Shown here in pieces: positions 25,419 to 34,043 of a stretch of DNA of 64,000 nucleotides. How positions within the stretch are numbered: the first letter of the stretch is position 1; each line of letters begins with the position of its first letter. Under the pieces are notes generated by a model. The model was not told where the DNA came from and did not search any database. It worked only from the letters and a program-made list of their open reading frames with translations. Origin of the DNA: Thermogemmatispora carboxidivorans (GTDB taxonomy: Bacteria; Chloroflexota; Ktedonobacteria; Ktedonobacterales; Ktedonobacteraceae); NCBI RefSeq assembly GCF_000702505.1, contig NZ_JNIM01000001.1, positions 3,286,001 through 3,350,000 on the forward strand. Reading direction: 5' to 3'. A program made the translations under genes and the position numbers.

Positions 25419-28400
25419 TCAGCGGAGCAGAGGGCCCGGGTCACCGATCAGCTGATAAGCTGCCCAAAAATAGGGATGCGCATAACAAGAAGGTGTCGAC
25501 GAGCGGGCTCGGGCCAGAAAGGCGCGCTGAGCCTCAGCCAGGGCCATATCTTTGGAGCGACCGGCCAGCAGTCCCTGATAAAAGCGAGTCATCAGCCCGG
25601 CACTACTGGCATCATCCACCTTCCACAGCGTCGGTAGCAGCGAAGCTGCCCCCGCATAGAGAAAGCCACGTCCCAGGCCCATGACCTCGTCCACACCCCC
25701 CAAAGCCACCCGCCCCGTCTCACAGGCGCTCAAAGTCACCAGCGAGCACGAGGCCAGATCGAGATTAAAGACCTCGATGCTGCTGAGCTGGCGGTCGGCC
25801 AGCTGGATAAACGAGAAGTTGGGAGCGTCAAGGCGGAAGAGACCATGAGCCGCGATATGCAGCAGCGGAGCCAGGGGACCATCTTCTAGCAGGCGCTCAC
25901 TGGTGGCCTCTTCATCAAGATAGCAGGGAGCGCCTAACAAACGGGCAACGGCCTGAGCCTCGCTCACCGCCCACGGCAGGCGTCCGCGATCGGAGAGGCC
26001 CAGCACCAGAGCCTGGCGCAGCGCCTGACGGCTTATCCTCCGACGCCAACCGCGGCGCTGGCAGACCTCCAGCAGTCCCAGCGATGGCAGATAGGAGACC
26101 GCCACCCGCTCCACCAGGAATTGCACACCGTCGAAGAGGCAGTGAAACGGCAGGCAGTGCAGCAGACCGTAGGGAACCACCAGCAGGCGCTCACAAGAGT
26201 AGAGGGCCGGAAGCACCGGATCTAGCAGGAGATGATAGAGCTTTTGCAATAGGCCCAGACAGTTCTCTTGTAGCTCCTCCAACTTGCTGGTCGCCTGCTC
26301 AAGAGGGCCTGCCGCCGCCTGCCCTGCCAGATCGAGGTTCAGGCGCCAGAGAGCATAGAGGCGCTCCAGCTCAGACAAGGCCCCACGCAGACGGCGCCAA
26401 CGCAAGTGGCCCTCCGCTAGCGAAAAGACATAGAGATCTTCCCCAGCCAGATAGTACTCGAGCACCACCGTACGCGGCTCCAGGGCGCCTTGCAGCCCAG
26501 CCAGGCGTGCCAGCCAACCTTCCTCGGCCTTTTCTGCCGCCCGCGAGGGCCGCGCACTGTCCACAGCTGGCAGTCCCAGCTGCTCCAGCAAACGCTCGAT
26601 CAGTCGCTCGCGTCGGCGCATCTCCTGACGAGCGCGCGCTGGGTCCAGCGCACGCAGGCGCATAATAGCTGTATCGCTCAGCTCAATCGCCTGCTCGGTT
26701 CCATAGATCAGCGAACTGAACCAGGCCTGCTCCTCACGCAGGCGCGCCAGCTCTTCCAGCAGCGCCTCTACCTCTGGTTGCCCCGCCCGCTCGACGTGGA
26801 CCCGAATCTCGACTGTATTGCGCACATAGTCGCCGAGCACCCGCGACTTGGCCCGCTCGACATAGCCCAAAGCCTCGGCCCCCTCTCCACGGAGCAAGGC
26901 CAGGCGGACCGCTCTCTCATAGAGCGCTCGCTTATCTTCCAGAAAGCTGGCCCGCGCATCAAAGACCAGGCGCCCCTGAATCTCCTCGATCTCCTGGACC
27001 GCCCGCGCATAGGCCCGAGCAGCCTCATCCAGGGCCCCGCGGCGCTCCGCCAGCTGGCCGCGTAAATCTTCACAGCGATAGACCAGCTCCAGCAAGCCCT
27101 GCTCACCAGCCATTCTCAGGGCCTGAGTGCAGAGAGAATCGGCCAATGTTCCGTCGCCGCGGCTCATGGCAATCTGGGCCTGCAGGAAGAGGGCACGCGC
27201 CAACTGGGGCAAGGCCATCTGCCTGGAGAAGGCCGTTGCCGCCAGACGCACCGCCGCCAGGCTCTCCTCCAGCCGCCCGCTGGCAAACAAGAGTTCTGCC
27301 TGCAAGAGCGCCAGCGAGGCCGCCGGTACCTCCAGGCCGCTGGCCTCCAAGAGCCTGCGCGCCTGCGCGCAGAGCGTCTCCGCGCGCCGCAGTTCCTGCA
27401 TTGCCAGCGCCGCCTGTGCCTGCCACATCAAAGCCAGAGCCAGGTGATGGCTCCCACGCCCACCAGGAACCGTGCGGAAAAAAGCTGCCGCCTGCTCCGC
27501 CAGCTCAGCGGCCTCCTGAGCACGATTCAAGCGGAGCAGGCAATAACAGGTTTCGCAGGCTACCTCAGCGGCAGCCAGCTCCAGCCCGTGCCGCAGAAAC
27601 GCCGTCCGACTGCGCTCAAAGAGGACAAGCGCGCGGCTAAAATGGCCCTGAGCCGCATAAATCTGGGCCATATTCAGCTCCTGACGTGCGACAGCCAGTT
27701 CCTGACCGCGATAGGTAGCGAAGACGGTCCGCGCCTGTTCATGCAGCGCCAGGGCCTGGCGGAGATGCCCCAGAGCAGCCAGGGTCACCGCCTTATTGGC
27801 CCAGGCGCGAGCCAGAGGGAGCTCGACCCCCTCGCCGTGGCGGCGATAGGCCTCGATGGCCCGTTCAAAAAGACCAAGGGCCTGGTCATAGTGACCAAGC
27901 TCATAGTGAACGATGGCCGCAGTGGCCTCCATCTGACCAACGCGCAACCAATTGCCCTGCCGAAGAAAGATGGCGCGTGCCGCCGCCGCGTCCTGCAGCG
28001 CCTCCTGGAAACGGCCCAGCTGGAGACAGACCGCAATCCGCCCGCTGCGCGTGCGCGCCCAGCCGAGCTGATCGTCGCAGGCCAGAAATTCGGCCCCAGC
28101 CGCATCGAAGTCCCTCAGCGCCTCTTCATCGCGCTCCAGGCGCCGCAGGGCCTCGGCCCGGGTTAGCAAACCAAGCCCACAATAGTCGCGCCTCCCCGTG
28201 CATTCACCAATCAGCAACAGATGAGCAGCCAGGCGCAATGAAAGCTGCGGCTCATCATGCCAGCGTCGGTCGGCCTCCCGCTTCAGCCACATGACCAGGC
28301 GAGCCAGGGCCGACGGGTCCAGCGAAGGAAGCTCCTCCCCCAGCAAGCGCCGGCCCTCTTTCTCATCCGCCTTCAAGAGCAGCTCAGCGAGCAGTGCCCA

Positions 28401-28424
28401 GTGTGCCATTACAGAACGTCCCAT
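25419..28424 (-). CDS. TPR-CHAT caspase-like protease
   Basis: A 1001-residue protein. Residues about 60-500 are a run of tetratricopeptide repeats (for example YDQALGLFERAIEAYRRHGE and LRQALALHEQARTVF). A coiled-coil region follows (about 510-650), then the CHAT domain (about 670-1000). The caspase-like dyad is intact: His860 in LLHIAAHGLF and Cys901 in VTLSACETG, and the closing GAASLLPTLWKVDDASS is typical. CHAT proteins are clan CD cysteine peptidases; TPRs usually recognise a trigger or substrate. The zinc-finger gene is 261 nt upstream and the sigma gene further up, all on one strand. Start at 28424 or five codons later; neither ribosome site is strong. No membrane helix. Confidence 0.9.
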   Translation of the reverse strand: MGRSVMAHWALLAELLLKADEKEGRRLLGEELPSLDPSALARLVMWLKREADRRWHDEPQLSLRLAAHLLLIGECTGRRDYCGLGLLTRAEALRRLERDEEALRDFDAAGAEFLACDDQLGWARTRSGRIAVCLQLGRFQEALQDAAAARAIFLRQGNWLRVGQMEATAAIVHYELGHYDQALGLFERAIEAYRRHGEGVELPLARAWANKAVTLAALGHLRQALALHEQARTVFATYRGQELAVARQELNMAQIYAAQGHFSRALVLFERSRTAFLRHGLELAAAEVACETCYCLLRLNRAQEAAELAEQAAAFFRTVPGGRGSHHLALALMWQAQAALAMQELRRAETLCAQARRLLEASGLEVPAASLALLQAELLFASGRLEESLAAVRLAATAFSRQMALPQLARALFLQAQIAMSRGDGTLADSLCTQALRMAGEQGLLELVYRCEDLRGQLAERRGALDEAARAYARAVQEIEEIQGRLVFDARASFLEDKRALYERAVRLALLRGEGAEALGYVERAKSRVLGDYVRNTVEIRVHVERAGQPEVEALLEELARLREEQAWFSSLIYGTEQAIELSDTAIMRLRALDPARARQEMRRRERLIERLLEQLGLPAVDSARPSRAAEKAEEGWLARLAGLQGALEPRTVVLEYYLAGEDLYVFSLAEGHLRWRRLRGALSELERLYALWRLNLDLAGQAAAGPLEQATSKLEELQENCLGLLQKLYHLLLDPVLPALYSCERLLVVPYGLLHCLPFHCLFDGVQFLVERVAVSYLPSLGLLEVCQRRGWRRRISRQALRQALVLGLSDRGRLPWAVSEAQAVARLLGAPCYLDEEATSERLLEDGPLAPLLHIAAHGLFRLDAPNFSFIQLADRQLSSIEVFNLDLASCSLVTLSACETGRVALGGVDEVMGLGRGFLYAGAASLLPTLWKVDDASSAGLMTRFYQGLLAGRSKDMALAEAQRAFLARARSSTPSCYAHPYFWAAYQLIGDPGPLLR

Positions 28425-28685
28425 TCTTGGACCAGGCCGATCTCAATCATCAAGGCTCACAACGAGTGGAACAACAGAAGGAAGCAATACAAGAAACCCA
28501 AGGTAGACGAAAGAGGAAACAGGCGAGTAGCGAGCCAACGCCCCCCTCTTCCTCTCCTTCAGCCAGATTCCAAACGTTTGGAGGGCCAGAAAATCACGCA
28601 GCAAGGGCCAGGAGAAGAGAAAGGAGAGAGATCGCTGAGCAAAAGGCCGCCCGCTTCTGCTGGCGGCACAGAGAGCGCGACCAGG

Positions 28686-29624
28686 CTACTCTGGAGGCGA
28701 GAGCTGCAGCGACTCAATCACCACAGTTCCTTCTGGGAACTGCAGTTCGAGGGTATAGGTTTCCGGGGCCAGAGAGGAAAAGAGGAAATTGCCCAACTCA
28801 TCGATTCTACCAGAGCGCACCGCCCCCGAGGCGGCAGTCAGGCGCACCGGCGTCCCCTGGAGAGCCTCCAGAGCCGTGCCTTTGCGCGTCACAAAGCCGA
28901 TCAGCTCCAGGCCATCCTGGCGCGAGGAGCCGTGTTCTACATGGAGAGAAATGCTAAAATCCTCAGCGCTATAGCGCCGCGGCCAGAGGGCCTCAGCCTG
29001 TTCGGCCTGGACCAGGTCGCGCTGATAGGCCAGGCGCGGCTGAGGAGCCAACAAGGTAGCCACAATGCGGCGCGCGCTGGCAGCCATCTGCTCGCCTAGC
29101 GATGGGCGGCCCGGGCGAGCCGAGGCCAGGGGATGGGTCTGAGGAGCAGGGCCATCATCCAGGGGCCAGGAAGAAGGCCAGGGCAGCGTCTCCTCCACCT
29201 CAGTCTCAGCAGGCATCTCTTCTTCCTGCTCCAGAGCCAGCGAGGCAGCCAGCTCCAATTCGGCGAGGTCTAGCTCAGAGAGCGGTGAGGCCTCCGCCAG
29301 CCGCGTCTCCGAGGTCAGAAAGTGGGAGAGGACCGCCAGCTCCGCCGCACAATGCTGGCAAGTGGCCAGATGGAAACGCACCGCCACAGCGACCTCCTTG
29401 TTAAGCAGGCCGAGATAATACTCACCGAGCACCTGAGCCGGGGGACAATCCCAACGATAAAGCGACTGGAGCAAAGCTAATTCAAGGCGGCGATAGCTCT
29501 CCACCCGGGTTGCACAGGCGGGGCAAGTAGCCAGGTGCTCCAGCACAGCAGGTCGCACCTCCTCGCCGGCCAGATAAGCAAGCATCTCTTCGTCGCTGAT
29601 AGCGCCCCGTTGACGACATTCCAT
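28686..29624 (-). CDS. Double zinc-finger putative anti-sigma protein
   Basis: A 312-residue soluble protein. Two CHCC zinc motifs of the anti-sigma ZAS type are visible: Cys3-His30-Cys34-Cys37 and Cys60-His85-Cys89-Cys92, both ending HLATCxxC. An acidic, Glu/Pro-rich linker (about 108-170) joins them to a basic segment and a C-terminal beta-sandwich (about 228-312, LELIGFVTRKGTALEAL, GTPVRLTAASGAV, GNFLFSSLAPETYTLELQFPEG) resembling carboxypeptidase regulatory or Ig-like folds. ZAS domains commonly hold ECF sigma factors inactive. Lying between the sigma gene and a CHAT protease suggests it is the inhibitor and possibly the protease substrate. Ribosome site AGAGGA is good. Function is inferred. 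Confidence 0.75.
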   Translation of the reverse strand: MECRQRGAISDEEMLAYLAGEEVRPAVLEHLATCPACATRVESYRRLELALLQSLYRWDCPPAQVLGEYYLGLLNKEVAVAVRFHLATCQHCAAELAVLSHFLTSETRLAEASPLSELDLAELELAASLALEQEEEMPAETEVEETLPWPSSWPLDDGPAPQTHPLASARPGRPSLGEQMAASARRIVATLLAPQPRLAYQRDLVQAEQAEALWPRRYSAEDFSISLHVEHGSSRQDGLELIGFVTRKGTALEALQGTPVRLTAASGAVRSGRIDELGNFLFSSLAPETYTLELQFPEGTVVIESLQLSPPE

Positions 29625-30070
29625 GAGCGTTTCCTCTGACTGAACTGGATAAGACTGGCTGGCAGCGGCATCATCCAGCCCTCCTGACCGAGAGCTTCAC
29701 ACCTCCACCCGGCCCTCAGCTGACAGGAGCAGCGAGACCGAAGCAGCCATCCGCTTTCTTACTTTCTTGCTTCTTCCCTGAATCTGGTTTGAGCAACCAG
29801 CCCAGAACCGACCGGCGTTAGGAGTCGGGAGGCAAACCGTCTGCCTGCCTGCTTTCCTGTCTTCACCACCAATAAACGGCTACCCTTGCGATTTTAACGC
29901 CTTTGACAGCCGCCTGCAAGAGCAAGGCAGGGAAGTTCCTCACTCGCTGAGCCTCTCCGTGGCTTTCCGTGCCTCACTGCGCACCTGGCCGACCTTTACA
30001 GGCGCTAGCGTCTGCCGCTGAGCTGAGCGGCGAGAGCGGAGCAAGAGGGCCTGAGTAAGCAGCGCCAGCC
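29625..30070. other. 446-nt spacer between sigma and zinc-finger genes
   Basis: No gene seen. GCCGCT-GAGCTG-AGCGGC (30014-30031) is a stem-loop just after the sigma stop, without a T-run. The spacer is long for a simple operon, so the zinc-finger gene may have its own promoter, perhaps one used by the sigma factor itself. Confidence 0.4.
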
Positions 30071-30856
30071 CTAGCTGCCCTTCATGAGAGCCTGCAAGCG
30101 GCGATTGCGACGGAGGCGATCGAGCATATTGCGCTTCAGGCGATAGACATCGTTCACCGAAGGGAAGAGATGCTGAAAGCGCAGGCAGATCTCCGAGGGC
30201 TTCAAGCCCTGAACATAGGCTAGATAGATCAGCATACGCTCCTCCTCGCTATGCAACTCTTCCAGGATCACCTGCCAGAGATCCTGAGCCGAGAGCTGAG
30301 CCACCACCTCCTCGGCGGGATCGGCGACTGCCGGCTCGTGTTCCAGGGCCTCCAGCGTCTGCTCAAGCTGCTGGAGCTGTTGCACACGCCCCTCATCGAT
30401 CACCACGCTGTGCACACACATCTTAAGGTACTTCAAGAGAGCGGCCAGGGAATCGAACTGCTGGACGCGGCTCGGAGTCAGTGCCTGGGCAAACTTCGCA
30501 AAGACCAGATTCACCACCGACTGGCCCCCATCATGCGCCAGCAAAGGGGGAGCTGCCGGATGCTGATGTACCCAACTCAAGACCAGGGGGGCATACTGCT
30601 GATAGAGGCAAGCCCAGGCCTCTTCATCGCGCAGCATCAAGGCCCGACGGAACAGCTCCAGACAGTAGCGCTCGTCAGCGCGATTCTGCCTCAGAAAGCG
30701 ACTCGTCTCCTCGGCACAGGCTCGCGCCAGAGCGGGAAGCGACCATTGCGCCAAAGGTAACAGACGCTCATCCGTCTCTGGCCGGGCCGCGGCGCCGCTC
30801 GTGACGTCCGGCTGCGGGCCGGTCTCTCCATGAGAAGAAGAGCCGGGAGACTCCAT
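30071..30856 (-). CDS. Sigma-70 family (ECF-like) sigma factor
   Basis: A 261-residue protein with sigma region 2 (about 95-175: WACLYQQYAPLVLSWV, SVVNLVFAKFAQAL, LAALLKYLKMCVHSVVIDEG) and region 4 (about 195-255: LEELHSEEERMLIYLAYVQGLKPSEICLRF, a helix-turn-helix). There is no region 1.1, 3 or long nonconserved insert, so it is ECF-like, with an extra N-terminal Ser/Gly/Pro-rich tail of about 35 residues. It would direct RNA polymerase to a dedicated promoter set. Ribosome site GGGAGGAG. A strong housekeeping-like promoter lies at 30951-30979. The zinc-finger and CHAT genes follow on the same strand. Confidence 0.82.
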   Translation of the reverse strand: MESPGSSSHGETGPQPDVTSGAAARPETDERLLPLAQWSLPALARACAEETSRFLRQNRADERYCLELFRRALMLRDEEAWACLYQQYAPLVLSWVHQHPAAPPLLAHDGGQSVVNLVFAKFAQALTPSRVQQFDSLAALLKYLKMCVHSVVIDEGRVQQLQQLEQTLEALEHEPAVADPAEEVVAQLSAQDLWQVILEELHSEEERMLIYLAYVQGLKPSEICLRFQHLFPSVNDVYRLKRNMLDRLRRNRRLQALMKGS

Positions 30857-30906
30857 AAGCAGACGCTCCTCCCTGAGTGCAGGCCGTAGTGAGCGCTCAC
30901 CAACCT

Positions 30907-30933
30907 CAGCCAGCTACCGGGCCTAACTGGCTG
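30907..30933 (-). promoter_or_regulatory. Leader hairpin in the sigma-gene 5' region
   Basis: CAGCCAG (30907-30913) and CTGGCTG (30927-30933) pair perfectly over a 13-nt loop. It sits about 10-40 nt after the predicted transcription start. Could be a leader structure or an operator. Confidence 0.45.
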
Positions 30934-30950
30934 CGTGCAAACGCTCTTGC

Positions 30951-30979
30951 AGTATAGCATCAGCTGCGGCGGCTGGCAA
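30951..30979 (-). promoter_or_regulatory. Near-consensus promoter of the sigma-factor gene
   Basis: Minus strand TTGCCA (30974-30979), 17-bp spacer, TATACT (30951-30956), with TG one base upstream of the -10 (extended -10). It predicts a leader of about 88 nt. This is a housekeeping-type element, so the sigma gene is not solely autoregulated. Confidence 0.65.
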
Positions 30980-31338
30980 GCCCGAGATGCCTCCTCCTGC
31001 CCGCCTGTCTGGCGCACTCGTGCGCCTCTCCACCCCCAGCGACCCGCTGCGCCTGGAGCAGATCGGCCTCTTGCCCTCTCCTGTTTCTCTTGTCTCCTAT
31101 ACCACTTCAGCACCTTCAAGCCTGACCTGGCTCTCCCCGAAATACCAACCATGCAGATTTTATCACAGCAGGCACCTGGAACAGAAACAGCCCCTGACGT
31201 GCTAAGAAAGATATCCCAGAAGATGCGTTGGGGATGGTACATTTACCTTGCCTATGCTATCATAGATTGACGGTTGCTGCCGACATTCGTCTCAACGGGG
31301 AGCGGAGAGCGGCCATCATCGGGCAGAGCGAGGCACCC
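30980..31338. other. Divergent region before the DUF4388 gene
   Basis: No gene is convincing. TATCAT at 31258-31263 could be a -10 for the plus-strand gene, but no matching -35 was found. Confidence 0.35.
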
Positions 31339-32058
31339 ATGCCACAGCAACGACAGACAGTCACTAATCGGCTCGCCGACGTGATCGAGGTCGTTCAGCT
31401 AGGACGCAAAACGGGCCTGCTGACGGTCGAGCGTGGGGAAGGGACAACGTTGGAAGAGGGTGCCATCACTTTTGTGAATGGACAGCCTGTGCAGGCACGG
31501 CTCGGGCCACATAGCGGCGCAGAAGCCCTCAGACGCTTGAAGCTCTGGGGTCCTTGCCGCTTTGCTTTCGTACCCTTCAGCCCTCCTTCATCCCCACTCC
31601 CGCCTTTGCTCGATGGACACGCCACTCCCGGCTCACTGCCGGCTCTCCCGCAGCGCCAGGGGACCGATCCGCGCTTGCGCCGGATGCCCGCTTCTTCACC
31701 CTCTGGCCCGCTCGGCTCGCCGCCCTTTCCTAAAACGGGCACAGGCCCAGCACCAGGCCAACGGGCAACCCCACCGCTGCCCCCGCGCCAGACCGAGCCT
31801 AGCCCGGACAGGTGGGTGCCCCTGCCCGGCAGCGGGGTGTTCTCCCGCGCCCCAAGCCGCGTGCCGCTCTACGGCGATGCCTTGCAGCGCCTGGAACAGC
31901 TCGGCTTCTCACGCGCCCATCGCCGGCTTTACCTGCTGATCGATGGTTCCCGCACACCAGCCGAGCTGGCCCGCCTGATGGGCCGTAGCGAGGATGAGGT
32001 CCTGCGCCTGCTCGCCGATCTGGAGCACGCCGGCTTTGTGGCCCCTTCTTCGTTGTAA
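31339..32058 (+). CDS. DUF4388 (PATAN) protein with C-terminal winged helix
   Basis: The 239-residue product starts MPQQRQTVTNRLADVIEVVQLGRKTGLLTVERG, the DUF4388 fold, followed by ITFVNGQPVQARLG and GAEALRRLKLWGPCRFAFVPF. A Pro/Ser-rich linker (about 75-175) leads to a C-terminal winged-helix-like module (YLLIDGSRTPAELARLMGRSEDEVLRLLADLEHAGFV). DUF4388 proteins are signalling adaptors, frequent beside GTPases, kinases and chemosensory proteins. Start at 31339 has GAGG six bases away. The Cache-domain gene follows on the same strand after 319 nt. The two likely belong to one signalling set, but this is inferred from position. Confidence 0.75.
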   Translation: MPQQRQTVTNRLADVIEVVQLGRKTGLLTVERGEGTTLEEGAITFVNGQPVQARLGPHSGAEALRRLKLWGPCRFAFVPFSPPSSPLPPLLDGHATPGSLPALPQRQGTDPRLRRMPASSPSGPLGSPPFPKTGTGPAPGQRATPPLPPRQTEPSPDRWVPLPGSGVFSRAPSRVPLYGDALQRLEQLGFSRAHRRLYLLIDGSRTPAELARLMGRSEDEVLRLLADLEHAGFVAPSSL

Positions 32059-32061
32059 TTC

Positions 32062-32079
32062 GTTCATTCAAGGATGAAC
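32062..32079. repeat. Small hairpin after the DUF4388 gene
   Basis: GTTCAT-TCAAGG-ATGAAC. An AT-rich patch (32080-32123) with several TATAAT-like hexamers follows, unusual in this GC-rich DNA, and probably carries the promoter of the Cache-domain gene at 32378. The rest of 32124-32377 shows nothing recognisable. Confidence 0.4.
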
Positions 32080-32377
32080 ACCTATTCATAATAAATAATA
32101 GGGATCTTATTCGACAATAGAGAGGATGTGGCGCCCAACAAGCGCCACCCCTGGCCTCCCTCGGCCCAGCCTGGCAGCTCGCTTTTGCTTCGCCAGCAGC
32201 AGCGCCAGGGACCTTGTGTAATATCTCGCCTCCGCCTGGACCGCCGGAGGTCGAGGCCGCGACAGGCCAGGCCAGGTCTCTTCATCCAGTAGGACGGTGC
32301 CAGCATCAGTTTGTCAGTGCCAGTAGACCGGGGCGCCGCTGGCCGCCCCCTGGATACCAAAGGACGGGTTTTCTCCC

Positions 32378-33895
32378 ATGCGTGATCAAGCGATATCGTC
32401 ATATCGCCGGCGGGGCCTCTCCCTGACCGCGCGCGTCTCTTTGCTCCTGGTTTTTGTCGCCATCGTTCCGCTGCTCATCACCATCGTCGTCAGCCAGTTC
32501 ATCTCTCTTCCTGCGCTGACTACCCAGGCCCGCACCTCTCTGGATACCGATTCCAGCGAGCGCGTGCAGCTGATCAGTAACTATCTGAACGAACGCCTGC
32601 TTGATGCCGAGACCCTCGTCCAGGTCCCCTCGGTGATCCAGTTCTTGCTCGCTCCTCCCGCCCAGCGCGAAGACCCGAACTTCAGCGTTCACTCACTCTA
32701 CGCTCTCCAGGCGGGAATCAATCGCGATAATCGCTATGTGCTCTGGTGCCTTTTTGATGCTCAAGGTCATCTGGTGCAGTATTGGCCGACGAACGTCCAT
32801 CCCCAGAACCGCGGCCAGTCCCTCGTACCTCTCCCCTACCTGCGGCGCGTCAACGCCAACCAGCTCTTTATCTCCGGCGTCTACTACGACAGCGCCCACA
32901 ATAAAGCTTCGGTCGATATTTACGCTCCCATCACCTATCAGAAGCATGTGATCGGCTTCCTGCGCGCTTCGTTGAATATCGACTTCATCTGGGACACGGT
33001 CAACAGCGAGACCGGCGCCAATGGGCCGGGCAGCTATGCTTTCCTGCTCGACGAGCGCGGGGTGCGCATCGCTGATCCCAATCCCGCGCGCCGCTTCAAG
33101 GCCGTGGCCCCTCTCGCGGCCCAAGAGATGCAGGATGTTAAGACCGAGGGCCTCTATGGCCTGCAGGGCAATCAGGCTAGCCTGCCACTGCTGGCCGACA
33201 ACACGCTCGCTGATTCGCTGCGTAGCAGCCAGACGTCTTCGTCCTTCCAGGCCACCCCTGCCAGTGAGAATGAGCCGTACGAGATCTTGCGCCACAAGAT
33301 GACAGTCGTTCCCTGGACTTACTACGTGCTCAGCCCGGTTAGCACGGTGACGGCAGTGGTGAATAACCAGATGGTGAGCACCATTGTGATCGCGGCTGCC
33401 ATGCTCTTGCTGGCCTCTTTTGTCGGCCTCTGGCTCGGTCAGCGCATCACGCAGCCAATCCTGCGCTCGGTTGACCACCTGCGCCGCAGCAGCGAGTCGC
33501 TACAGACCCTGGCGGCCAAGCAGCAGAGTTCATCTAGTGAACAGCAGTGGGTGATCGATTCCGCCCAGGTGGGCCTGCAGTCGGTGCAGTATTATACTGA
33601 CGCGAGCAACGTGGCCGCGCGCCAGTTGACCTCAATGGTGACGGAGCTGCTCCAGCGCTGGCCTCAGCTTGACGCGCGCACGGCCCAGCGGGCCTTGCAG
33701 GAAATGGCTACGACGGCGCGCTATATCGAACAGGCCATCCAGTATCAGGAGACGAGCAATCAGAAGCTGGCTACAGCGATTAAGGTCACCACTCAGGTGA
33801 GTGAGCAACTGGCGGCAGGTGCTACCTCGGCCACAAGCGCCGCCGAGCAGTTGGAGCAAGTGGTACGCCAGCTACGCCGCGTGGTGGGCCGTTAG
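32378..33895 (+). CDS. Cache-domain membrane sensor without output domain
   Basis: A 505-residue membrane protein. Basic N-terminus, first helix about 17-40 (ARVSLLLVFVAIVPLLITIVVS), extracellular dCache-like domain about 45-325 (LISNYLNERLLDAETLVQVP, YVLWCLFDAQGHLVQYWP, FISGVYYDSAHNKASVDIYAPI, GSYAFLLDERGVRIAD), second helix about 330-355 (IVIAAAMLLLASFVGLWLG), HAMP-like QRITQPILRSVDHLR and a coiled coil to the end. The coiled coil resembles the start of a chemoreceptor signalling domain but lacks the conserved hairpin tip, and no kinase or cyclase follows. It must therefore act through a partner, plausibly the upstream DUF4388 protein. Ribosome site is weak. Confidence 0.75.
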   Translation: MRDQAISSYRRRGLSLTARVSLLLVFVAIVPLLITIVVSQFISLPALTTQARTSLDTDSSERVQLISNYLNERLLDAETLVQVPSVIQFLLAPPAQREDPNFSVHSLYALQAGINRDNRYVLWCLFDAQGHLVQYWPTNVHPQNRGQSLVPLPYLRRVNANQLFISGVYYDSAHNKASVDIYAPITYQKHVIGFLRASLNIDFIWDTVNSETGANGPGSYAFLLDERGVRIADPNPARRFKAVAPLAAQEMQDVKTEGLYGLQGNQASLPLLADNTLADSLRSSQTSSSFQATPASENEPYEILRHKMTVVPWTYYVLSPVSTVTAVVNNQMVSTIVIAAAMLLLASFVGLWLGQRITQPILRSVDHLRRSSESLQTLAAKQQSSSSEQQWVIDSAQVGLQSVQYYTDASNVAARQLTSMVTELLQRWPQLDARTAQRALQEMATTARYIEQAIQYQETSNQKLATAIKVTTQVSEQLAAGATSATSAAEQLEQVVRQLRRVVGR

Positions 33896-33952
33896 TTGCT
33901 GGGAGCGCCGTGTCTCTGCGCGCACAGCGCTCGCCTGGCGTTGTAAGAGCAA

Positions 33953-34004
33953 GCAGGACGATGCCGCGTCCCATGCCTCGGACATCGTCCTGCTCTTGTT
34001 TTGT
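33953..34004 (+). terminator. Rho-independent terminator after the Cache-domain gene
   Basis: GCAGGACGATG (33953-33963) pairs with CATCGTCCTGC (33983-33993), an 11-bp stem with 19-nt loop, followed by TCTTGTTTTGT. It lies 57 nt after the stop codon. Confidence 0.75.
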
Positions 34005-34043
34005 CCGCTATTCTGTGTTTGCTTTCATCGAGGGGAGAACGCT

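Noticed and set aside
28257..29099. 280-codon open frame across the spacer and opposite the zinc-finger gene
   Set aside because: No ribosome site, low-complexity basic product; the zinc-finger gene explains the open frame.
25419..30979. Reading the TPR-CHAT/sigma cassette as a CRISPR type III-E locus
   Set aside because: No effector fusion (gRAMP), no Cas1/Cas2 and no repeat-spacer array were seen in the window; only the protease-sigma theme is shared.
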